64,000 bases of DNA from Acanthosoma haemorrhoidale (lineage: Eukaryota > Arthropoda > Insecta > Hemiptera > Acanthosomatidae), in NCBI GenBank assembly GCA_930367205.1, contig OV884009.1:38077841-38141840 (forward strand), read 5' to 3'. Positions within the stretch are counted from its first letter, which is position 1. Each line of letters opens with the position of its first letter. The notes under the pieces were generated by a model. It was not told the origin of the DNA, searched no databases, and was given only the letters and a program-made list of their open reading frames with translations. Positions 1 through 11,700 of this stretch are shown in pieces. Position numbers and translations under genes: made by a program.

Positions 1-2572
1 AATGTTGTTACCTTCAATGCCCCTAGAAGATAACAGATCTTGAATATAGTGCAGAAGAAAACTCTTATGATATCCATTCTTCTCATCAGATGTAAAATGT
101 ATAGATCCACACTCCCCTAGGGCAATATAAACTGGAGATGATTATTTTAGTCATAAAATGTGATCGCACATTATTAATTTAGCATAAATATTTCAATGGT
201 GGCGATTCTTCCACATCTCATATCATTTTCCCCAGTGCATACTTACCAGTGATAACGATAACAATAATAACCTCTTAGTCATTGGTACTACATAATGGTT
301 CTGATTAGTGAGCTTGCTTGGTATACCTAAGCATTTTTTTTTCTTGATAAGATATAAGATAATGATCAAAAATAGTAAATTATAAGAATACAGTTTTTTA
401 TTAAGTAATGTAACTTCATCTTTATCTGATATGGCTGGGTTGGCCAGACTGTTGATGGTGTAGGTTTGCATTTACATGACACCCGAAGATCCAAATCCTT
501 GACCTCTCACCCCCATCCTACCATCCATACATCGAGTTCCTTGTCATGAAGATTACCTGAAATCTTAGAGGAGACTACCTGCTCTTATATGCTGTAGTGT
601 GTCATCCACCTCATGTCCCTTTTGAGCCAAATTTTGAACCAATCCTCTACACTTTAGCTCCAATATTATCATCTCTGGTGACCTAAATATGGCTTTTGTG
701 GTATTTGTATCAACCCTTCTGTAATAAAATACACAAAACTGCAGCAATCCTCTCCTGAAATTCAAAGTGAATTAATTGACCTACAAAAGAACGTTGTCAA
801 AGCATTCTTAGATTATTACTAAAAACGAATCACCGGATTATCTGGAGTTTTGCAAGTTATTAATAACGAAGAGTTCTTTATGTTACATGATTTAGCTCTT
901 CAATGTGTTTGTCGTTTTGAGTCAACACATTGATGCGAGCAATTGTTCTCCAAGATCATAACCTAGAGACTCTTACTGCTGGAAACATTCTACCTGACCA
1001 CAAAGCCTTATTGGAATACAATTTACTTCTGCCCCATAATTGACCCATGGTGGACTTCCTTACAACCAACCATTAGTATCCTTAATGGCCATACTCCCAT
1101 AAAAAATCTCTACCATTTATTACCGGCCTGCATGGTGGCTGTGCCAAATCAGTGACTTCTTTTGCTCCTCATTCCAAATCGAAATGGCAATACCTTCAAA
1201 AACTTTTCCTCTGTTACTCCTCAATTATTTCTTTCTCAGAATTATTCCCAGTTTCACCTGATGAACTAAATTCATATTTGTGTCTGCCTCCACCCTCATC
1301 CTACATGTCTTGCTAACCCTAATTTAATGATAGCGCATAAGTGGATGTTTGTTAAATTGAATAATTAAAAACTTTAAAAGAACTACTGAAGTGTTATCTT
1401 TTCCCTCCCTGAGTTATTATCAGCATTTGCCAAGATTTGTGAATAACTATATCAGATCAGTACCAGCAACAACAAATTATGGTTAAATGCTGCAAAAACT
1501 CAGGTCACAGACCTAGGCCAATGAGATTCCAGTTCCCTCCTCAGATCTCTAGCCAATCTTCCTACTTCGACCCTCAATCACTTTCTAGGATAGGATTCTA
1601 GTAAGACATCATTAATTACCATTGATCAAACCCTCTCCTAGAACCAACATATCTCCCACACCTTTTGGTGGTCAATAGTTACCCTTAACCTATTACAGCA
1701 ATCTTAAAATTTCCATCCTACACCCTACACCCAACTCTTTGTACCCTCCCTCACTAACTTGGACTTGGGAATAAGTTGAAGGGAATCATGAACTGTTTTG
1801 TTGATTTGTTTTCAAGACTACACAGTTTGCCATGCCTCATCCTCAGCATATGCCTCATCATACCTTAAAAAGCCTCCTATTCCCAAATCTCCTCACCACC
1901 CAGACACTAGAAACATTTGTTATCTAGCGAATAACAAATTTCAACTTTTACTTTTACACTTCAAACAAAAACTCCTCTATTCCAAGTGCCTTTGATTTGT
2001 GTGGGCATTGATCTGATGACATTCACAATTGAATTCTTCACACTTTTGATTTTCAAAGGGCTACCCTGAATTTTGTGAACATTTAGGAGTGTGATATGCC
2101 CTATTTCTAGTATCTTAAACCTACTTGATGGTGTTTAGATTAAGGTTTTTGATTTTTTTTAATTAGCTTATAAATTGTATATAATAATTACTCTATATAT
2201 TTGTTAATTTTTCTCAACTTGCTTACTGGAATTTCCAGTATTATTTTAAAATGTGTTAATAATAAAAGCAAATATCATTGAACATTATTTGAACACTATA
2301 TATATTCTAATAATTAAAAATTCTGTCATTAATGTGAAATATTATGACACTTTCTTCTGACATTATGAATTGTAGCATTTTATTCTATGAAATTAAATAT
2401 TGTAATGAGAGTAATGAATATTTTTGGCATTCAACTTATTCTCCTTATAATAAATGGTGCAGACAACAACTTATCTATCATCATCTCTTTTCCCCGTCTA
2501 GCTAATATTATCATATTTTATTTTTCAAATAAATTGAAGCTAATAATTTCACAAGTTTTAAATTATATTTAG
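1..2572. other. 5' flank of the FGFR1OP2/SIKE-like gene, no gene recognised
   Basis: AT-rich sequence with short random ORFs only. A pyrimidine-rich stretch lies at about 480-1750. The first coding exon begins with an acceptor AG directly before its ATG, so an untranslated first exon and the promoter are expected in this stretch or left of the window, but I cannot place them. Confidence 0.4.
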
Positions 2573-2707
2573 ATGTCATTAACAGTCCAGCAAATTGTCA
2601 TGGATGCCAAAAATTTAGCTAGCAAATTAAAGGATAGTAATAATGCTGCTGATGCATTGCTAAGCCAAGGCCAGACAGTCCATAGACAAATAGATACAAT
2701 GAAACAG
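2573..2707 (+). CDS. FGFR1OP2: FGFR1OP2/SIKE-like coding exon 1
   Basis: 45 codons starting [19 protein letters not shown] and ending DTMKQ, followed by a strong donor GTAAGC. The preceding bases are tatatttag, so the exon seems to begin exactly at the ATG and the 5' UTR would lie on an upstream exon. The start is supported by the family's usual MS... beginning. Confidence 0.88.
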
Positions 2708-5700
2708 GTAAGCATAACATTCATATTTTATTTATAAAAAATGTAAAACTTTTAAGAAGTTAAATTAGGAATTAATTAATATAAAATTAAATTTCATTTA
2801 GCAATCACTGGCATGACTACGGCCAGTGAAATGTTGTAAGTCTACTTTAGGAAAGGCCCAACCAGTTAGCCAATTAACTGCTATGTTTACTGAGTTATAG
2901 TTTATAAAGCTGAATACTCTCTGATGAAAATATAATGTATATAAATTTTAAGAAAAGAAAATCAATATTTCAAGAGAAAAACACCAATCTTTTAAGTAAA
3001 AAACACTAATGTTAAATGGAAACAATTTATGTTTTAATGGAAAAAAATATTGTAACTGGAAAAAAAAAGAGAGGTTCTTGTAGAATAAGAAGTAAAAAAG
3101 TCTTTATTAACACATTTACATCACAAAAATAGACCACGTAGTGTGTACTATTGGGTTAGCAAGAAAGTGATTTTGGTTTGCACCAGTAGATAGTGTTAAG
3201 TTTGTTTCGTTATTTTTTGTCAGTATTAGAATTTTTTTCTTTTGAGCTTTGGTAGTCGATACCTTTAGGTTGGTATAGAAACAAATTCTATCTAATTTTG
3301 TTTACAACTGTCTAATAAGCATTTTCGACACATTTTACTTTTTTATTTTCTTAAAAATAAAGGCAAGAAAGCGGCTGAGGCTGATGAAGGCTGTTGATTT
3401 TTTAACAGAACGCATATGTCAGAATTGGTTTAAAAAATTTTGTTCTTGAGATTTTTCACTGAAAGATGACCAACGTTCTAATCGACCTTCTGACGTTGAT
3501 GATGACAAAATTAAAACCATAATTGAATCAAATCGTCTTATAACTGTGCGATGGATTGCAAAACAGTTAAATGTATGACACACAACAATTGAAAATCATA
3601 TAAGACAAGAAGTCTTGGACTTGCTATGAAGCTCGATATTTGGGTTCCGCACAAATTGAACGAAATTCACCTAACACAACAAATCAATATTTGTGATACA
3701 CATTTCAAACGTAATGCAATCAACCCTTTTTTGAAACAAATTATCACTGGCGATGAAAAATGGATCGTCTACAATAACGTTAATCGGAAAAGATCATGGT
3801 CCAATCATGATGAACCAGCACAAACCATATCGAAAGCTGAATCGCTTCAGAAAAAGATCATGCTGTCAATTTGGTGGGATTACAAAGGTGTTGTGTATTT
3901 TGAGCTGCTTCCAAACAACTGAACGATCAACTCAGATGTTTACTGCCAACAACTTATGGAATTGGAGGAAGCAATCAAAGCGAAAAGGCCAGAATTGGCA
4001 AATCGCAAAGGAATCGTGTTCCACCACGACAATGTGAGGTCTCTCACATCTTTAGCAACACGTATGAAACTATTGGAGCTTGGTTGGGAATTGATGTCAG
4101 ATCCCCTTACATCCCCTACCTTGCACCATCAGATTATCATTTATTTAGAAGTTTACAAAACTTCTTGAATGGTAAAAATTTCAGTAATGACAATGGCCTC
4201 AAATCGCACTTGGTTGAGTTTTTGGCTGATAAGGACCAGAAGTTCTATGAGTGAGGGATCATGAAGTTACCAGAAAGATGGTAAAAGGTCATTGAACAGG
4301 ATGAAAGATATTTGACTGATTAAAGTTCATTTTTTGTATAGAAAACATTGAGTTTTATTTCACACTAAAAAACTGAAACTCCTTTCTTGCCAACCCCAAT
4401 ACATGTTCTAAATATTCTTTACATGATCAAGATTTTAGCTACAACATAATTTTAACATATTACATTACTCTGAACAGGGTAGTACAAAAAAGAAAAATAT
4501 TCAAAGAATACATAAATATTAATTTTACAGTGCATGTCAAATTTTTTTGTGTGAGTATCATTTAGGAGAATTTCAAATTTTCCTTGTATTTTTAAGTGTT
4601 TTATTATAACATCTGAAGTACTACTACTAGACATACTACGAGAAATCTCGGTAATAAGAAATTTAATTTGTAGTTTGTTGTAATTAGAGCTGTGATATTC
4701 AGTCCTTCATAATTTTCTTTTCAAAATCCTAAACCCTCATTGTCACTTGTTTAGTTGACCCAATAATGATGGAGAAAGAAGTGGTTGCCCAGCTTTGTAG
4801 TTAGATAAAAGGTAAAAACATGAATTTGAACAATAGATTCACGATTAATTAACATATGAATTCACATTTGCAACAAACAATATCTTAAAGATCATTTTGG
4901 TAACTACTAATCCATCAAATTTTCAGAAACATTATTCAGTTTTTACAATGAAAGTAAAGGTCTCTGATTTTTTAGATAAATACTATTTTTTGTTTGAATA
5001 AAGAAGTAACGAATCCGGTTAATAAAACCAAAATTAAAATTGAGGGATAACAAGTCCATTACCAACCATTCTGATAACACGGTGCTATTTACCAACTACC
5101 GCTACAACCTTCAGTCGGCCCTCACTACGGCATTATTTTTTACTCTTTTGTTTAGCAGGAAATGAGAAACTTGCTCACCTATGCTAATTTAATATCAAAT
5201 AATATATGGCACTTTATATGTTTTGTTTTAGTTCTGTCCTTTGATTCCTGGAGGAATAAGAGTCCTCCATCTTTCCAGATCTTCTACCAGCTTCTTACCT
5301 CGCTCCACATCTTTCCTAGGCCATACATCTCTCTATCCAATGTTTTTGTTCAAGCTAGGTATCTTGACCTGTGGGCCTAAGTTATCCCACTCCTTTTTCC
5401 ATGTTCCCTTTAAGCATGCATTTCAATTCATTTTACTCTAATCTTCTGCCGTAGCTCATTATTGGTCATTCTTTCTGGCCAGCAGACTTCTTGGATGCTT
5501 TCTGCTGAGTTGCTTATAAAAATTTGAAGTCTATTTAATGATTTCTGTAAGCTTCTACTTTTTGCTACCATAGAGCAGAACAGACTTCACGTCTGTGACA
5601 AAGATGCTTAATTTATTACTTGGATGGATTTGTTTGGACTGGCAAATGCTTCTCAGTTTTGTGAAGACTTCATTTGGTTTGTTTATTCTGGAGTGTATGT

Positions 5701-8700
5701 CCTCTTCCATATTTCCACTCTCCATAATAACACTCCCAAAATAAATAAAATTTATATATTATTAAAATATTTATTATCATATATTTTAATTATATATTTT
5801 TTATATAATTTATATTTTATTTTTAATCTTTATATTTAACTTTTACTTTATCTTTAAGGTTCTGTTAATAAAAATAGGAAACTTCTGGCAAAAGGAATAA
5901 TTGTTTATTACACAAATTCATTAAATTAATATTCAAATAAGTACGTACGAAATAAAATAACATTATTAAAAACTACAGTTAAATCGTACCTTAATTACTA
6001 CGCGTGGCTGGTCAGCTTTTCTGGTTGTTGCGTTTTTTTTGTGTTTTTCCTTTGTCTTCTTCGTTGTGGTTCGGATAGCGTCTTGTTTGTCTTGAGCGTC
6101 CTTTGTTCTCGATGCGTACCTCGTTGCGTGCCGGGTAAAAGTGAAATGGGTTGCTACCTCGTGGTGATCATGGTCTTCTCCGTAGGGCCGTCCGTGCAAG
6201 AGTGCCCCGCTTCTACCTAGGTCTCGTCTCCTCGGTCTCAGATGAAAGAGTGACCTTGTGGCCTCGTTCTTTATCCTCGTACCTTTTTGCTGCCATCTTG
6301 ATCTCTTGACCTCTTTGGTTGTTCAATCCTCTTTGGCTCATATATGATTACTTTTCTTGTTTTGAAGTCATTAAAATAAAATAATTATATTTAATTATTG
6401 ATATTATTTTTATTATAAATATTAATGGTAGATACAACGCAACGAATAGTGTTTAAACATTCATGAATCGTGAACCACTTGTCGTATATTTTTCATGAAC
6501 ATTTGCTAATTTCGAGTTTATCTCAAAAACACCATCAAAAATCATCACATCAAAATATCACAACAATATATATAAAATTGTTTCAATTTTATTGGCCAGG
6601 GAATGAGTTATCACCCATTTTGTTGCAGTTAATCCTCTCCTTCAACTTTATCCATAACTCCTGTTATTTAATTTTATACCCATTTTTTCACCTTCCTTAA
6701 TGAGCTTCTCTAGTTTCGAAAGGATGTAATTTAGATTGTGACTCAGGAGACATGTAAACATAATTATAATTGACCTTTTTTTTTTTTTCGAATTTATTCA
6801 CTGTGTCCCTCTCTTTTTATTGTCTATCTTCCTCACAACTTCATTTAGGGGCATCAGGAAAATGTTTGATTTCAAACCAGAGTTTACCTCAAAAGATGCA
6901 GAAAGTTTTCTGCTACTCACTTACTGAAATTGGAATCTTTCGTACATGATTTTCATCAAATTTATAATTTTCATATGGATTCCAATGTTGTTATAGTCTT
7001 CCACATAGCTGTTTGGTCAATAGAGTAAAAGGTTTTAAGTATCCTAATACTAGGTATAGAGATGTTTGTTAATATTATGTGTATGTGTTAATAATAGAGT
7101 TTCTTTTATATATATAAAACTAATTACATTGCTGCAGAAATCACTTTTCTTTATAATGTGCATTTTTAAGATTTTTTTTTTTTTTTTAAGTATGCTGATG
7201 AAGTTGGTGAACTCAATGAACTAGCAAAACATCGTCCTCATGCTGCCCTTGTAGCTGGCATTCAACAAGTGAGTTTTATTCCTTTATTTCATGGTGTGTT
7301 TTATATAATCATTGTAATATTTAGGCCATTACCTTGTTATATGGTTATTTATATCTTTATAAGCAATAAATAAAATAAAATGTGTATATTTGTTTGGAGT
7401 ATTATGGTCTCATGCACTCATGTGCTCTCAGGTGAGAGAAGAAGGGCTACTTATTTATTTACCGGAAAATACCCACTTGTAATTTACATTGCTTCAAATC
7501 TGACAGAATCTTCAAGTTATGAATTGGTTGTGCTAAGTACTATGTGAGTCTTTCGCCATTTTAAAAAACAGAATAAAATTCCCCTTTTGTCTTTGGTGTT
7601 CCCAAGAGATTACTCTCTCCCAACAGTCAAATCTAATTTTCCAGTTTCTTCTCTCCTCTCAATGTGGTAATATGTGGTATCTTTATTTTATCCAGTATTT
7701 ATAATCACATCCTCATTCCAATTAACTTCTTCTCTCATAGTATATACTATCTTTATTCCCTATGTTTAAAAATGTTTGAACTTGAACAAGACCTTAATTA
7801 AAAAAAAAAAGTATTTATTATCTATGGATTTAAAAGCTTATATCTCAGGTTGGTTCATTACTCTCAATTGAAAAGTTTACAAATGAAATAGATTAAATAT
7901 TTTTATCGCATTGACTTCATTAGCTGTCTTCATCATATGGTCAATAATGGTGGATATTGAATTCACCAGCTTACTAATAATATTTGAACTATTATTGGCT
8001 TCACTGATTTCATTATCTTACAATTATGCCGGTAATACTAAAAAATTATTGGTCATTGATACCCAATTACTTTAGATTTAATTATATCTGCACATTAACA
8101 TACACTTTTGATCATGATCACAGTACTATTACGCTTCCTTCTCCTCGTTTAATAACTATACTTCCTTGAATTTTAAATACAACCTCCCTCTCATGGGTCT
8201 GAATAACAACTGCCCTCTATTGAGTCTACAGACTCTATCTATTTATCTATCTAGTATCTACAGGATATCTATTTAAATGAAATATGTTTAATATGAATAC
8301 CAATTATCACTACATTCACTGTGATAGTATAAACAAAAATTTCTAAATTCAGTAGTTTCAAACTTTTTATCTAATAAATTTAACAAACATCTACTTATAT
8401 GCTATAAATTCAAAAAGTATACAAATTAAACTCCAATAAGACATTATCTTTCTCCATAATATTTACATAATTAAAAAAAAAAGTTTTCTACAAATGACCA
8501 AACCTGAGAACTAAGTAACATATAAGATATGATAAAACTTTATTTATTTATTTTCGTTAATATTGAATTACTTATTGTATTTAGATGATCTGTTAATCCT
8601 CTTCTTGTTATTGTGTATCAGTTGTGCTCCAGTTCAAATGTTCCAAGGTTCTTGGACAAATTCCAAGTCATATAGAGGTTTAAAACTGGTCTTCAACAAA

Positions 8701-11700
8701 GAACAGAAACAATACCTAGTGATAATAAAATTTATTATATGATTATTACTCTTCCTCTACTACTACTTAAACTAATGAAGATGTTTAAAACTGGTCTTTA
8801 AAAAGAATGGAGACAATGCTGAGTGATAATAAAATTGGTTATCAATACAATTGATCCCAATCGTGTTTTTATCATCAAGCAATTTTCTTTTTTAGCATTT
8901 AGAGGAAGATCATATAACCAATTTTATTATCACTCAGCATTGTCTCCATTCTTTTTAAAGACCAGTTTTAAACATCTTCATTAGTTTAAGTAGTGTAATT
9001 GTATTGTCTTAGTTCTGTTTCTGACTCTTACAAAGCAATGGACAACAATGCTTGAACAAATTTAAGTTACTTTCAAGAAATGTTGCTGCTGATTCTCATA
9101 TGGGGGTGGCACAGTTTAACGTTATATTGTGTATTGTACCTCTAATGACTGGGAATGTATTTCAAATTGAACTGACCTGGTGAAGGTTATTAGAATTGAC
9201 ATAATGTCTCCAATCGCCCTGTATGGTGTTTTTTCTTTGGCGAATTTGTCTTTTTAACATTGTCTCACATCTTTTTGTAATTTTATGGAGTCCTGTTGCA
9301 TTTGTATTGTTTTTTTCTTTGTATTTATTATTTAAAGTTTCATCCCTCCAGTAGACATGATATTGAATATTCTCTACCTTAACTTAACTTATGTTTTCAG
9401 TTTTTCTCTATTAAAGGTCTGCAAGAGTTAATTCATTATTAAATCATTTTAATGGGCCCAATAAGAAAGCAGGTTTATTTTTGTTCTGCAAAATATATTT
9501 AAGTTCGGCTTTCGGCTCAAACTGGATTGGATTGGTCAGTGGATAAGGAGCTGAGCTAGCTAGTGAGTAGAAGTATTTTAGTAGTATGAGCACATTTTGC
9601 CTTTTTATTCAGAAACAACCAAGTTCATTATGTTTTTTTGTTTGTTTTATGAACTATGGTCACTGCTATAATCCATGATGACTCTGCATTTTGTCTTTTG
9701 TATGGTGATAAGAAAAATTGTGATATATTTTTATTGACATCAGATAAAAACTTTTTTTTATGTATGATTAGTGATGGTTAATAGTAATCCAAGGATTCTA
9801 TGAGCAATGAGAACTTAGTTCATGGCTGCTGAACAAGGTTTGGCTAAGTGATTGCACCTAAATCTTACACTTTAATGTTCCCATATTGAACCCTGGTTGC
9901 AGAACATATCTGTTTTCTATTTATTGTTGATATTAGACAATGTAATTCCAAAATATTTACTTTAATATTTTTAATAATTATAATTAGTTTATTTTTTCCA
10001 TTGTTTTAATAGTATGTTTAATTAATTTTTAAGAACACGTAGTTCAAACAATACAGGTTCATTTTATTTTTGTTTGCTTGTTTGAAATTGTTTCAGAAAT
10101 TATTTTGATTTTTATGTATTTTTGAGCCAACCTTATATTAAGACAGAAGAAAAAGTTTCAGTGAACCCTTGTCCGGTGTTACAATTTTTTTTTTTTTAAT
10201 TATTTTTTTAATACACAGATTGTAGGTATTCATTTCTATATATATATATATATTGAAACATTTATTAACTATTATAATTTGAAAATTTTTTTGTTAATTT
10301 ATTATTAAATTTTTTTTCATAGGAAAATAGACATTTACGCGATTTGCGGGATTTACAACAAGAAAACAGAGAGTTAAAGGCTGCTTTAGAAGAACAACAA
10401 AATGCTTTAGAGCTTATTATGTCTAAGTATCGTCAGCAGATAACAAAATTAGCACATTCTTCACAAATAGACTTAACTAAATTATACAACAAAAATTATA
10501 TGCAGGCTAGTATTACATTTAACATTTTTTGTTTAAGAGTTTTCAGTGTTATTTATATTATTAATAATTTTCAATATATTTTGATAGATAATTATTGATC
10601 AGGCGATAAAAATTAGTGAAATGACTCACATTATGGGAAAAGCTGTGCAGGCTGATGAAGAAGGCATTCTTAAAACTGAAGAAGAACTTCATCGACTAGC
10701 TTCAGAAAACCAAGTAATTGAATTAACCATGTTATTTATTATAGCAGTTAATAGTGACTAATTCAAGTTTATTTTATTGATTAGAATCTTATAAATACAC
10801 AAATGGTTAGAAGTTCATGGTCATAAGCACTGTGCTGAGTAACTGAGAGGAACATTACGATCACCTTCTTGTTGGTACAAAACAGCTCCAACTTCTGTTT
10901 GGTTGGTGCCGGTTATGAATGGATAATATTTAAATAAAAACTTCTCAGTCTTTCTGTAATATTCTTTATAGTGAAAAATGTTCTTACAGCTCTGCTTAAG
11001 AATGCTATGACTAAGCTGTCATCTTTAGTTAATAAAATAAATAGTCATATGATAAAAACCCTGGATAATACATCTGGATACAAACAAAATTAATTATTAA
11101 TAGTCATAATTAATAAAGCCTACATGTATCCATTTGAAAGTGTGTGCCTGCACAAAAAATTTACTAAGTTAGTATAAAATAAATTAATAAAAAACACCTA
11201 ATTCACGATAAGAATGATAATTCTTTAACATTTTTCATTATTCATATCATGATTATCTTACAAAAGATTGAAAATTTACAGCTTTATAATTATTTTTTCA
11301 AAAACCACAAGATAGTTACAATGAGCTTATTTGAACTGTCTTCATTCTACATAGGCTCTATTTAGGAGGAATGGAGAAGGTGGATTTCTTGACATTCTTG
11401 TGCTATGACTTATTTATTTTTATTATTTTGTTTCCTGGTGCGAAGGGATCTAATTTAATTTCTATGCTTTCTAGTAATTTAATTTCCAACCCTTAGGAAC
11501 ATAGAAACTGAGGAATTTTTATTTAAGTACCAAGTTCGTCCATTGTGAACACAAGGGATTGGATTCTAAGTGAACGAGCTTTACAAAGGTTTCCTTTATC
11601 ATGAAAAATGATAGCTTTGTGTCTTGATTCCATTGGAGTCATACTATTCTATTTCTGTCCTTCTTAGGCCTTCCTAAGAAATTGTTGGTGACATACCCAG

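Noticed and set aside
10510..10598. Extension of FGFR1OP2/SIKE-like exon 3 to the in-frame stop at 10596-10598
   Set aside because: The extension is hydrophobic AT-rich translation; family residues resume at 10588 in the correct phase after an acceptor.
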